From positions 124,001 through 188,000 of the forward strand of contig NZ_RAHH01000011.1 in assembly GCF_003602095.1 (NCBI RefSeq): 64,000 nucleotides of DNA, in the 5' to 3' direction. The stretch comes from Rahnella woolbedingensis (lineage in GTDB: Bacteria; Pseudomonadota; Gammaproteobacteria; Enterobacterales; Enterobacteriaceae). Below, one piece after another: positions 18,586 through 30,751 of this stretch (position 1 is its first letter; each line of letters opens with the position of its first letter). The notes under the pieces were generated by a model. It did no database searches, was not told the DNA's origin, and worked only from the letters and a program-made list of their open reading frames with translations. A program made the translations under genes and the position numbers.

Positions 18586-19965
18586 GTGGAAGGAACGCCT
18601 AAAGTACGTCAGCTCGTTGATTTTATTAGCGAGGCTGTAGCCGATGGCCGCTTATTACCCGGCAGCCGTCTCCCTTCTTTACGTGTTTTTTGCGAGCAAC
18701 TTTCGATCAGCAAATACACGATGGTGGAGGCCTTAGAGCGTTTACGTGCCAGCGGATTGGTGACTTCTATTCAGGGACGGGGTTATTTTGTCAGCCGCAC
18801 GCGGGCTAATCCGGATAATGAATTAGATAAACCGGTATCAATCGTTAATTCCGATTTACACTCCCGCCTGAAACGGGCATTTATCAAAAATACCGACGTG
18901 CTCAGACCCGGTTGCGGTTTCTTTCCTGAAAACTGGCTGGACACGGAGTTATTTCGTAAAGCCTTACGTCAGACTATTCGCAAACCGCAACTGAAGTTCT
19001 CTGAATATGGTAATCCGATGGGTTATCTGCCGCTTCGAAAGACGCTGCAAATGAAAATGAGCGAGGCGGGAATAAGCGTTCCGGTTGACCAGATTATTCT
19101 GACCAACAGCACCATGAACGCCATTGATATGTTATTTCGCGTGCTGTTAAAGCCGGGAGATACGGTATTACTGGACGACGCCTGTTATTTCAATTTTCAC
19201 GCCAGTCTCCGGCAGCATCATGCCAATGTGATTTTCGCGCCACGCGGCCATCAGGGCGTCAGTAAAGAGGCGCTGGCAAAACTTCTGGAAACGCACCGTC
19301 CGCGCGTGTATCTGACCTCCGGGCTGATGCACAATCCGACCGGTCACAGCTACACGCTGGAAGAGATGTTTTCCCTGATTACTCTGTTAAATCAATACGA
19401 TTGCCATCTGATTGAAGATGACCTTTATCATGATTTGATGGAGCCGGCGCCGAAGCCGATGGCAGCCTTAGCCGGACTGGTGAACGCCAGTTATATTTCC
19501 GGATTTTCCAAGCTGCTGAGCGCCAATATGCGGGTGGCGTATATCGCAACCAGCCCTAAACTGGCTGAACAGCTGGCGCAGCTCAAATCGCTGACCGGCG
19601 GCGTGACCTGTGAATTTACTGAGCAGACGCTGTACCAGTTTTTCCGTGATGGCAGCTATAACCGCCATCAGCGGCGACTGGCGAGCAATCTGAGTGATGC
19701 GTCTTCGCGGGTGAAACGCTGGTTGCAGGCGGCGGGATGCCGTTTTCCGGTGGAGAATTCCAGCGGGCTGTTTTTGTGGGTGGAACTCCCTGAGCAGATC
19801 GACAGCGAAACGCTGGCCGATCAGGCCTTAAAACAGGGCATGGCGCTGGCTCCCGGCACCCTGTTTTGTCAGGGGCCGGAAGGTCTGCGCTTCATGCGTT
19901 TTAACATCGCGCACAGCGACAACGACGCGGTTAAAAATCTGGTGACCAGCCTGCTCAGTCAGTGA
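18586..19965 (+). CDS. MocR/PdxR-type regulator (GntR wHTH + aminotransferase-like domain)
   Basis: A 459-aa regulator. Residues 1-70 form a GntR winged helix-turn-helix (DGRLLPGSRLPSLRVFCEQL, GRGYFVSR). Residues about 110-455 form a fold-type I aminotransferase-like domain with the PLP lysine in YISGFSKLLSANMRVAY. Such proteins sense amino compounds through PLP and control a divergent operon. Its divergent position makes it the likely regulator of the MFS-ferredoxin-oxidase-ligase operon. The start is GTG 18586 with no visible SD, so leaderless translation or a non-standard upstream start is possible. Its stop codon is formed by the first bases of the 38-bp repeat described next. Confidence 0.85.
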   Translation: MEGTPKVRQLVDFISEAVADGRLLPGSRLPSLRVFCEQLSISKYTMVEALERLRASGLVTSIQGRGYFVSRTRANPDNELDKPVSIVNSDLHSRLKRAFIKNTDVLRPGCGFFPENWLDTELFRKALRQTIRKPQLKFSEYGNPMGYLPLRKTLQMKMSEAGISVPVDQIILTNSTMNAIDMLFRVLLKPGDTVLLDDACYFNFHASLRQHHANVIFAPRGHQGVSKEALAKLLETHRPRVYLTSGLMHNPTGHSYTLEEMFSLITLLNQYDCHLIEDDLYHDLMEPAPKPMAALAGLVNASYISGFSKLLSANMRVAYIATSPKLAEQLAQLKSLTGGVTCEFTEQTLYQFFRDGSYNRHQRRLASNLSDASSRVKRWLQAAGCRFPVENSSGLFLWVELPEQIDSETLADQALKQGMALAPGTLFCQGPEGLRFMRFNIAHSDNDAVKNLVTSLLSQ

Positions 19966-20000
19966 TGCACCGCAATATAGCGTTCAAATTTTGCCGGTTT
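19959..20000 (-). pseudogene. Remnant of the olsF 3' end (left copy of 38-bp repeat)
   Basis: Bases 19963-20000 are identical to 27633-27670 in the intact olsF gene. Read on the minus strand in the olsF frame, the remnant encodes KPAKFERYIAVHH followed at once by a TGA at 19959-19961. It therefore looks like an olsF tail with its own stop, separated from the gene body by 7.6 kb. Confidence 0.85.
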
Positions 20001-20017
20001 GGGCGCTGTATCGGGCG

Positions 20018-23245
<3,228 letters not shown>

Positions 23246-23253
23246 GGCAACGT

Positions 23254-23886
23254 TTAATCGACCAGCTTGTGGCGAAACGCCAGGCTAATCAGATCAACCA
23301 GCGTTTTCATGCCCAGCTTCATCAGCAGACGGGTTTTATAGGTACTGATGGTTTTGTTGCTCAGGGTCAGCATCTCGCCGATCTCCATATTGCTATACCC
23401 TTTAGCCAGATACACCAGCACTATCATTTCACGATCAGAAAGCGAGGCCAGTCGTTCGGCCTCATCGCCAACAGATAAGGTTTTCGTGTGTCCCACCGGG
23501 ATATTTTCTGCCGGAAAATAGGTATAGCCGGAACGAATGGCGCGTATGGCGTCCAGCAGTTCGTTCAGTTCTTCGGTTTTCTCCACATACCCGGAAGCAC
23601 CTGCCTGACGGCAGCGCGCGGAGAATGAAGATGCCAGCTGCGAGGTGAGGATAAGAATTTTCATTGAATGGCTGATCGCGCGGATGCGACTAATCACTTC
23701 CAGCCCGTTCAGCACCGGGATCGCAATGTCCAGGATGATCAAATTGGGCTCAAGCGATTTTGCCATTTGCACGGCCTCGGCACCATTTCCGGCTTTGCCG
23801 ACGACAGAAATATTATTGCGGTTGAGCAGTATTTCTATCGCCATCCTGATGACCGGATGGTCGTCAACTATCAGTGCCTTATACAT
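23254..23886 (-). CDS. BvgA/EvgA-like response regulator (NarL/FixJ family)
   Basis: A 210-aa two-component response regulator. The N-terminal receiver has the acidic pair Asp8-Asp9, the phospho-acceptor Asp53 (LIILDIAIP) and a conserved lysine in YVEKTEE. The C-terminal LuxR-type helix-turn-helix spans about 145-205 (LSDREMIVLVYLAKGYSNMEIGEML). It is co-transcribed with the downstream hybrid kinase. The autotransporter gene is directly upstream on the same strand and is an obvious candidate target, by analogy with Bvg-controlled adhesins. Confidence 0.92.
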   Translation of the reverse strand: MYKALIVDDHPVIRMAIEILLNRNNISVVGKAGNGAEAVQMAKSLEPNLIILDIAIPVLNGLEVISRIRAISHSMKILILTSQLASSFSARCRQAGASGYVEKTEELNELLDAIRAIRSGYTYFPAENIPVGHTKTLSVGDEAERLASLSDREMIVLVYLAKGYSNMEIGEMLTLSNKTISTYKTRLLMKLGMKTLVDLISLAFRHKLVD

Positions 23887-23940
23887 TTACCTCACATCCT
23901 TCAGGTTACGGGTGTTATGACTACGCTGACACATAAAACA

Positions 23941-23983
23941 GATACGGCAATCTCCATTAATGATAAGTCGGGATTACCGTATC
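23941..23983 (-). terminator. Probable terminator of the autotransporter gene
   Basis: GATACGGCAATC (23941-23952) pairs with GGATTACCGTATC (to 23983) with one mismatch. On the minus strand it is followed by TGTTTTAT. It lies between the autotransporter stop and the response regulator start. Confidence 0.55.
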
Positions 23984-24019
23984 TGCTGGATTTCACAACC
24001 GATTTCCGCAAGGAAAAAA

Positions 24020-27000
24020 TCAGAAGCTGACTTTAATGCCCAGCATGGCGCTGGTATCGCGATAGCTTTCGCTGCCCATTTGCTGGCCCACGTTGCCCCA
24101 GAGATTAACGCGCTCGGTGATCTTGCCATCCACACCGGCGCGCACTTCTGCAATGTTTTTGCTGCCGCGTTGTTCGATGGTCACGCCATTCATCGTGCTG
24201 GCCGCATTCTGGCTGTTGTTGATCCAGTTCGCTTCAAGATAAGGCTGGAATACCGGCTGCTGGTTTTCGCCAGGAGTTTTCATCGCGGCGCGGATCCCCA
24301 CGCGGGATTGGACGTCGCCGTTGCCCTGCGTGCTGACGCGGGTGCCATTGTTCTCTGTCAGTGAATCGGCCTGAATATTGCTCCAGATAACCTGCGCGTT
24401 TGGCTCGATGAAGTAGCTATTTTTCTTCGCGTCTTCGCCCAGTTTCCAGCTGTATCCGCCTTCGAGTGATGCGCTCACCCCTTTGGATTTATAGCTTTCC
24501 TGTGGCAAACCGTCGCCTTTCACGCTGTTGTTGAACCAGCTGTATTGTGCCCAGCTGTCCAGATACGCGCCGGTTTGCGCTTCGGCATTCTGATACCAGG
24601 TGCCGTATACGCCGAGGCTGTAGCCGTTGACCTGGCCTTTCGAGCGGTAACCGGACACGTTTGAATCTGTCGTGCTTTGCGCGTTCCCGTAACCTGCCAG
24701 TGCGCCAACGTGCAGGCTGTCGGTGCCGTCAAACGTCCATTTACCGAGGTCGCCGCCGAGTTGCAATACGTAGCGGTTGGTCTGCGTATCCAACTGACCG
24801 CTGCTGTCCTTACTGGTGTTGTGGCCGCCGGTGTTACGCATCCACAGGCTGGTGACTTTTTGCTCGCCGGTAATGGCATCGGTGTACCGCGTTTCGCCAC
24901 CACGGTCATGCAGGCGCAGGTTAAACAGGGTGCTGGCTGCCGCCATGTTGGCGATGTAACTGCCCGCTTCCGGACGGCTGATCATTTTGGCAGGCTCGAC
25001 CGGGCGGATCACAGGATCCACAGGAATTGTCGGATCCACAGGATCAGTGGGATTCACCGGATCGATCGGGTCGATCGGAACAACCGGATCGACAGGATTC
25101 GCCTCGCTGTTCAGATACCAGTTTTTGGCCGCACCATCAGTGCCGCGTGTCAGGTGATAATCGTAGGCACCGGCCACAATACGGCCCTGCTGGGTAAACT
25201 CGCCGTCTGATTCACCGCCGACGGTGATCACTTCAATGCCGTTCAGCGTTTTTGCACCGGTTCCGCCCGCTTTGTTGATGACGACGTTTGTTTCGCCCGA
25301 CGTGTTGCCGCTGACGACCAGACTGTCATGCGCCGAGCCATCATTGTCCAGAATGCTGTTCATGACCAGTGTGCCGCCGTTACTGGTGTAATCACCTTCT
25401 ACAGTCAGTGTTTTAAAACTGTCGGTGTCGTGATTAAACACCACGGTGCTGTCATTCAGATTCAGATCCACCACATTGGAATCACCGGTCATATTCCACT
25501 GGCTGTTATTGCTCAGATTCAGAGTTTGCAGGCCGGAAGAAGCTCCCTGCCATTGAGAGGCATCCAGCGCCAGCGTGCTGTCGAGTGTGAAATCACGATC
25601 GATACTCACGTCGCCGGTCAGCTGAGAACCATTTGTGGCGTTGAAATTGATGTCTGCGACGACGTCACCGGCATCGTTAGCTTGCCCGCCCGCCAGCAGG
25701 GTTTTCGCAGACAGCACCGAACCGTCAGCGGTCAGGTTGAGCGCGGAGCCCGCATTGACCGTCACGGCCGTATTGTCACTGGAAATTAAGGTGTTTTTTA
25801 AGTTAATGGTCTGCGCTCGGGTGCTCGCCATTATCGCCGTAGCATTGCTGCCGTTCACCACAACCCGCGAATCTTCAAAGCTGGCGACGGTATTGCCCGT
25901 GCCAAACCGGTTCCAGATCCCGGCTTCCGGCAAGTCAGTCAGTTCGCCGTTGGCGTTGTTAATGACGATATCCACATTTTTAGCGGAAAGAATGGAGCCA
26001 TAGCGGGTTTCCACGCCATATCCACCGACATCACTTTTAATGCTGACATTATTCAGGTTGGTGAACGCGCCATCACTGACCACGCCATAAGATGCCGGTG
26101 TGTTCAGGGTAATCTGGCTATCAGACAGATTCAGCGTTGACGTGCCAAAACTCCAGACCGCCGGACCGTGATAGTCCCCGGTTTTGTTAATATTCAGGTT
26201 ATTACCATCAAACTGGCTGTCCACAACCCATACCGCGTTGCCGTTGGCAGTGATATTCATGTTGTCTGCCTTCATCACGCCGCCTGCGGTCGCGACCAGT
26301 GCTGATGTACCGCCAGCATCGAATTGTCCGGTGTAATACGTGGTGATATCCATATTGCTGGCCTGGATCGTGGCACCGTTAATCGCGTGGATGCCGCTGG
26401 ATCCGGCGCTTTGAGTGGTGACGCTTCCGCCGTCAATGCTCAGCGACGTTGTTGCACCGGTGGCATAAATTGCGCCTGCTCCGCTGCCGGTAGTAGAGAC
26501 GTTCGCGTTGTTCAGCGTGGTGACGCCACCCTGCAACCGGACGGCGGTCGCGCCGTTGCCGGTGGTGTTAATCGTCGCATTACTGAGAACAGCATTCGCC
26601 GTGCCAGCCACCTGAACACCATAGCTGCTGGTGCCCTGCGTGCTGACGTTCAGGGTGTCTATATTCAGCCCTGTCCCCGTGCCCTGAAGAATAATCCCGC
26701 GGGCGCCGTCGCCGGTGGTATTCAGTTCGATATTATTGCCAGTCAGGTTGCCTGCTTCCCCGAGGATACCGTGTGCACCGGTGCCGGACGTGGTCGCTGT
26801 GGCGTTAGCGAGCGTCACGTCTGCGGCACTGGTATAACGGACACCGTAAGAGTTTGTGCCGCTGGTAACGATGTTCAGTGTGTCGATATTCAGATTTGAA
26901 TCAGCCACCAGGATCCCCGTGTTGGTGCTGAGTATCTGTACGCCGGTCCCGGTGAACTGACTGTTGTTAAGCAGATTGATGCCGTAAGAACCGGTGCCCA

Positions 27001-27439
27001 CCGCCATCAGACGCAGGTTATTGGCATTGATCACCGCTCCACCGCTGCCATACAGCACGTGGGTATTGGCGGCAAAAGTGCCGAGGGCAACATTATCCAG
27101 TGACAGCGCGGACCCACTCTGTACCAGCGCTGCATAGGCTGAGCCGCCGGTGGTGGTGGCCTGATTGTTGGAATACGTCAGGTCGCCGCCATTAATAACC
27201 TGAAGGGCATATTGCGACGTACCTGTTGTGGCGATGTGATAATCGTCGTAATTAGCGGTAATGCCGTCGATCACCAGTTGGCCATTAACCTCAGCGGTCA
27301 CGGAAAATGACGTCATCAGCGCGGCAGCGGTCACCAAACCTGTGGCTGAACGGGATTTGGTTTTGCCTGTTGCCAGTTCAGAAGTGACCATAAAACAGCG
27401 CAGGGCGCGGTTCCAGATGACGCGATAGATTTTGTTCAT
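24020..27439 (-). CDS. Type Va autotransporter with extended signal peptide
   Basis: A 1139-aa secreted adhesin-like protein. MNKIYRVIWNRALRCFMVTSE is an extended signal peptide region, with a cut near SVTAEV at about residue 50. The passenger (about 50-775) is a beta-helix with many imperfect repeats containing TTGTGA- and LNNANV-like steps. A Pro/Asp-rich linker (about 778-813) leads to the beta-barrel translocator (about 840-1139), ending in LGIKVSF with the terminal Phe used by the Bam complex. The start ATG 27439 fits the ESPR pattern; 27454 is an in-frame alternative. The ligand is unknown. It sits just upstream of a BvgAS-like system. Confidence 0.9.
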   Translation of the reverse strand: MNKIYRVIWNRALRCFMVTSELATGKTKSRSATGLVTAAALMTSFSVTAEVNGQLVIDGITANYDDYHIATTGTSQYALQVINGGDLTYSNNQATTTGGSAYAALVQSGSALSLDNVALGTFAANTHVLYGSGGAVINANNLRLMAVGTGSYGINLLNNSQFTGTGVQILSTNTGILVADSNLNIDTLNIVTSGTNSYGVRYTSAADVTLANATATTSGTGAHGILGEAGNLTGNNIELNTTGDGARGIILQGTGTGLNIDTLNVSTQGTSSYGVQVAGTANAVLSNATINTTGNGATAVRLQGGVTTLNNANVSTTGSGAGAIYATGATTSLSIDGGSVTTQSAGSSGIHAINGATIQASNMDITTYYTGQFDAGGTSALVATAGGVMKADNMNITANGNAVWVVDSQFDGNNLNINKTGDYHGPAVWSFGTSTLNLSDSQITLNTPASYGVVSDGAFTNLNNVSIKSDVGGYGVETRYGSILSAKNVDIVINNANGELTDLPEAGIWNRFGTGNTVASFEDSRVVVNGSNATAIMASTRAQTINLKNTLISSDNTAVTVNAGSALNLTADGSVLSAKTLLAGGQANDAGDVVADINFNATNGSQLTGDVSIDRDFTLDSTLALDASQWQGASSGLQTLNLSNNSQWNMTGDSNVVDLNLNDSTVVFNHDTDSFKTLTVEGDYTSNGGTLVMNSILDNDGSAHDSLVVSGNTSGETNVVINKAGGTGAKTLNGIEVITVGGESDGEFTQQGRIVAGAYDYHLTRGTDGAAKNWYLNSEANPVDPVVPIDPIDPVNPTDPVDPTIPVDPVIRPVEPAKMISRPEAGSYIANMAAASTLFNLRLHDRGGETRYTDAITGEQKVTSLWMRNTGGHNTSKDSSGQLDTQTNRYVLQLGGDLGKWTFDGTDSLHVGALAGYGNAQSTTDSNVSGYRSKGQVNGYSLGVYGTWYQNAEAQTGAYLDSWAQYSWFNNSVKGDGLPQESYKSKGVSASLEGGYSWKLGEDAKKNSYFIEPNAQVIWSNIQADSLTENNGTRVSTQGNGDVQSRVGIRAAMKTPGENQQPVFQPYLEANWINNSQNAASTMNGVTIEQRGSKNIAEVRAGVDGKITERVNLWGNVGQQMGSESYRDTSAMLGIKVSF
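25000..25106 (-). repeat. Tandem repeats coding the Pro/Asp linker of the autotransporter
   Basis: Short repeats built on GGATC and GGATT code for PVDP, PIDP and PTDP units. This is a flexible linker between passenger and barrel and a likely site of length variation. Confidence 0.8.
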
Positions 27440-27495
27440 GTCTGTTTTACTCATTTCGTGGCAGCAGGCTGCAAAAGGAAAAACTCAGCGACTGG

Positions 27496-27525
27496 GTGAC
27501 AAATAGCCGCGGAATTTGCTGTCAC
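27496..27525 (-). promoter_or_regulatory. Dyad upstream of the autotransporter gene
   Basis: GTGACA (27496-27501) and TGTCAC (27520-27525) form a perfect inverted repeat about 60-90 bases before the autotransporter start. It is a possible regulator site. Confidence 0.35.
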
Positions 27526-27559
27526 GAAATATATTCAGACCGGAGGTAAAGCAGTAGTC

Positions 27560-27591
27560 GGACGCGGCCTACAGTGGTGTAGGACGCGTCC
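27560..27591. terminator. Hairpin downstream of olsF
   Basis: Two 13-base arms (27560-27572, 27579-27591) pair with one G-T wobble just past the olsF stop. There is no T-run, so it is a possible terminator or 3' stabiliser. Confidence 0.5.
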
Positions 27592-27611
27592 GAAGGCATC
27601 AGAAATGCAAA

Positions 27612-29330
27612 TCAGAGAGGAGAGGAAATGTCCTGATGCACCGCAATATAGCGTTCAAATTTTGCCGGTTTAAGCTGGCTGAGATCGACCAATACTAAGC
27701 CGTCGATGCAGTTGTTGAATTCCGGATCACTGCCGAAATCGATGAACTGCACGCCGCCGGTTTCGCAAAGTTCTGAATACTGTTTATAAAGCGCCGGAAT
27801 ACTGCATCCGAGATTCGCCAGCAAACGCTTCAGCCGCTGCAAATCTTCCTGATAATCGTCGCCGCAAAACTGCGCCAACACGTCTGGCAGCGAGGCCGGA
27901 TACGGGCGGCGCGAAGTCGCCAGCGGCAACGCCGGAGCGAAATACAGCCGGTAAAACGCCACCAGCAAATCGCGGGCAGGCAGCGGCATTCCTCCGGAAA
28001 TCGACACCGGACCAAACAGATAACGCGTCTGCGGATATTTCGCCAGATACGCGCCAATACCCAGCCACAGATAATCCAGCCCGCGTTTGCCCCAGTAAGC
28101 GGGCTGAATAAAGCTGCGCCCGAGCTCAATGCCCTGCGCCAGAATCGGGTCCATCTGATGGCCGTACTGGAACAGACTCTGGCTGTAAATCCCGTTCAGC
28201 CCTTTGCTGGCGACCTGTTCTGCCGTGGGAATAAACCGGTAAGCACCGACGATTTCCAGTGCCTGTGGATCCCACAACACCAGGTGATAATAATCGTCGT
28301 CGTAGCCATCGAGGTCACGGCGGCGGCCACTGCCTTCACCGACTGCACGGAACGCGATTTCGCGCAGGCGTCCCAGTTCGCGCAGAACCGGCACGTAATC
28401 CTCACCATGGCGACGATAGAGATAAATCATTTTGCCGTCCGGCGTTTTGCCGAGCACTTCGCTGGCTTCCAGCGCGTGCTTCAGTACGGCGCGATCTTCA
28501 GCGCGGGCAATCGATGTTTCGGTGTGGAACAGCCCCGGTTTACCTGCGCCGAGACGGTAGAGATGTTTGCGAAAACGTGCCGCCAGATCGCCCGCCTGCA
28601 TTTGTCCGTCATGCCAGCTGGAATAAGGAATGCGCGCGCCGATTTTCAGCGTCAGGCTGTTGCCGCGCTGGCCGAACATTTCATGTACCAGCAGCAGGGT
28701 GCTGAGCGGACGGTAAATCATCGAGCTGAGATAAAACAGCGCGCTGTTGCTGCCGCTGATATGCACCGGCACCACCGGCGCACGGGCTTTGGCGGCCAGG
28801 CGCAGAAAACCGGTATGCCATTTGCCATCGCGCACGCCTTTGGAACTCATGCGTGAGACTTCGCCTGCCGGGAACACAATCAGCACGCCCTGATTCTCCA
28901 GATGCTCCTGCATCTGCGTCACCTGATTGCGCCGGGTGCGGTTGCCCATATTATCCACCGGGATCATCAGGCTGCCGAGCGAGGACACCAGCGACAGCAG
29001 CTGATTCGCCACCACTTTGACGTCCGGACGCACCGACGCCACCGCATGCAGCAGCGCCAGACCGTCGAGGGTACCAATCGGATGGTTGGCCACAATCACT
29101 ACCGGGCCGTAACTCGGGATCTGCTCCCGGTCGCGTTCCGTCAGTTCACAGCGAATAGTAAAATGCTCCAGTACCTGCTCAGCCATATCAATCCCTTTCA
29201 GGTGCTGATACTCGCCGGCAAAGCGGTGGAATTCTTTTTCGCGGAATAAGATTTTTAACAGACGGCGTTGCCAGGAAGGGGTTTTGTGCTGCGGGTCGAG
29301 ATCCTGAAACAGGGTATCCATGCTGAACAT
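27612..29330 (-). CDS. olsF: Bifunctional acyltransferase, probable ornithine lipid synthase OlsF
   Basis: A 572-aa two-domain acyltransferase. The N-terminal half (about 60-270) is a PlsC-like O-acyltransferase with NHPIGTLDGLAL and FPAGEVSRM. The C-terminal half (about 300-560) is a GNAT/hemolysin-type N-acyltransferase like OlsB (LVLWDPQALEIVGAYRF, ELGRSFIQP). This fusion and length fit OlsF of Serratia proteamaculans, which makes ornithine lipids: the C-terminal part forms the amide and the N-terminal part adds the second acyl chain. These are phosphorus-free membrane lipids. The start ATG 29330 has SD GGAGG. The last codons contain the right copy of the 38-bp repeat and end AVHQDISSPL. 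Confidence 0.75.
   Translation of the reverse strand: MFSMDTLFQDLDPQHKTPSWQRRLLKILFREKEFHRFAGEYQHLKGIDMAEQVLEHFTIRCELTERDREQIPSYGPVVIVANHPIGTLDGLALLHAVASVRPDVKVVANQLLSLVSSLGSLMIPVDNMGNRTRRNQVTQMQEHLENQGVLIVFPAGEVSRMSSKGVRDGKWHTGFLRLAAKARAPVVPVHISGSNSALFYLSSMIYRPLSTLLLVHEMFGQRGNSLTLKIGARIPYSSWHDGQMQAGDLAARFRKHLYRLGAGKPGLFHTETSIARAEDRAVLKHALEASEVLGKTPDGKMIYLYRRHGEDYVPVLRELGRLREIAFRAVGEGSGRRRDLDGYDDDYYHLVLWDPQALEIVGAYRFIPTAEQVASKGLNGIYSQSLFQYGHQMDPILAQGIELGRSFIQPAYWGKRGLDYLWLGIGAYLAKYPQTRYLFGPVSISGGMPLPARDLLVAFYRLYFAPALPLATSRRPYPASLPDVLAQFCGDDYQEDLQRLKRLLANLGCSIPALYKQYSELCETGGVQFIDFGSDPEFNNCIDGLVLVDLSQLKPAKFERYIAVHQDISSPL
27633..27670. repeat. Right copy of 38-bp direct repeat, inside the olsF 3' end
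   Basis: Identical over 38 bp to 19963-20000; the flanking bases differ on both sides. The two copies bracket the autotransporter and BvgAS-like genes. Confidence 0.95.
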
Positions 29331-29527
29331 AGGATGTCCTCCGGTTGAAGTATCCCGACCATAAGCAGGGCAGATGACAGTGATGTGTCACTTTGATGGC
29401 AGTACCGGGAAGGCTGAGTAAAACAACGGTTCAATTTGTTGCGAAAGTAATCAATTGCTAATAAAGTCAAAGACTCATTTACGGCTTCGTAACACGCCTG
29501 AACCTTCTTCGTGAGACACGAATTTCC

Positions 29528-30751
29528 ATGCCTGAACCTGCTTCGCCCGACCTTACTGCTGCCAGCCCGTCAAAGACCACGCTGCGAATTCTCTCCATTC
29601 TGGTATTCAACTTTGCCAACTATCTGACCATCGGCCTGCCGCTGGCGATTCTGCCGGGCTATGTGCATGAACATCTCGGCTACAGCGCATTCTGGGCGGG
29701 ACTGGTGATCAGCCTGCAATATTTCGCCACGCTGCTCAGCCGTCCGTATGCCGGTCGTTATGCCGATAAAATCGGGCCGAAAAGGGTGGTGATGTTCGGG
29801 CTCAGTGGCTGTCTGCTCAGCGGCGTTTTCTATCTGCTGGCGCTGTGGTTCGATGCCTCACCGGCGCTGAGCCTCGGGCTGTTGTGTGCCGGACGCCTTC
29901 TGCTGGGTGCCGGGCAAAGTTTTGCCGGAACCGGCTCGACGCTGTGGGGCATCAGCGTGGTCGGCTCTGTGCATATCGGCAAAGTAATTTCGTGGAGTGG
30001 TGTGGTGACTTACGGCGCGATGGCGATTGGCGCACCGCTCGGCGTGCTGATTTTCAGCGCCGGCGGCCTGATGCTGTTGTCGGTTTGCATCATTCTGGTG
30101 GCGCTGGCGGCGTTAATCACCGCCTCGCGCAAACCGCCGGTCACTGGCACCGCATCGACGCAAATCCCGTTCAGTCAGGTGCTGGGTAAAATCCTGCCCT
30201 ACGGCATGATGCTGGCGCTGGCTTCCACCGGTTTTGGCGTGATCGCCACGTTTATCACCCTGTTTTATGCCGCTAAAGGCTGGTCCGGCGCGGCGTTCTC
30301 CCTGACTTTTTTCAGCGTAGCGTTTGTTGGCATGCGTCTGTTGTTGCCCAATTGCATTAACCGTTTTGGCGGACTGCGCGTGGCGCTGGCCTGTTTTGTG
30401 GTGGAAATCGCCGGGCTGATTATGGTGTTTTTCGCCCCGAACGCATGGGCTGCGATGGGCGGTGCGTTTATTACCGGCGTGGGATTCTCGCTGGTGTATC
30501 CGGCGCTGGGCGTGGTGGCGGTGAAGAAACTGCCGCCGGAAAATCAGGGCAGCGCGCTGGCGACCTATTCGGCGTTTCTGGATTTATCACTGGGGATCAC
30601 CGGACCGCTGGCGGGTGTGCTGATGGCGCAGGCGGGAATTGATGCGATTTATCTCGGCTCGGCATTGCTGGTGGTGATAGCAATGGCGCTGGTTGTGCGG
30701 TTGCTGGTACGTCAGCCCTCGCCTGAAACCCGCGCCACTGTGAGTGATTAA
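29528..30751 (+). CDS. yhhS: MFS transporter YhhS
   Basis: A 407-aa inner-membrane major facilitator with about 12 helices, including the MFS loop 2-3 motif GRYADKIGPKRVV near residue 80. It matches E. coli YhhS in length and N-terminal block (NFANYLTIGLPLAILPGYVH). Related transporters export arabinose or small drugs; the natural substrate is not settled. It is divergent from olsF. Its TAA stop shares the palindrome TTAA with the stop of the convergent yhhY. Confidence 0.88.
   Translation: MPEPASPDLTAASPSKTTLRILSILVFNFANYLTIGLPLAILPGYVHEHLGYSAFWAGLVISLQYFATLLSRPYAGRYADKIGPKRVVMFGLSGCLLSGVFYLLALWFDASPALSLGLLCAGRLLLGAGQSFAGTGSTLWGISVVGSVHIGKVISWSGVVTYGAMAIGAPLGVLIFSAGGLMLLSVCIILVALAALITASRKPPVTGTASTQIPFSQVLGKILPYGMMLALASTGFGVIATFITLFYAAKGWSGAAFSLTFFSVAFVGMRLLLPNCINRFGGLRVALACFVVEIAGLIMVFFAPNAWAAMGGAFITGVGFSLVYPALGVVAVKKLPPENQGSALATYSAFLDLSLGITGPLAGVLMAQAGIDAIYLGSALLVVIAMALVVRLLVRQPSPETRATVSD

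Noticed and set aside
18586..19965. True aminotransferase acting in the biosynthetic cluster
   Set aside because: The N-terminal GntR winged helix marks it as a MocR-type regulator. Catalysis cannot be excluded but is not the default reading.
25000..25106. Short tandem repeats suggestive of a CRISPR array
   Set aside because: Units are 9-18 bp, in frame, and code for a Pro/Asp linker. No spacers and no cas genes are present.
24677..25210. Open frames antisense to the autotransporter
   Set aside because: They mirror the repetitive linker and passenger and lack any family signature.
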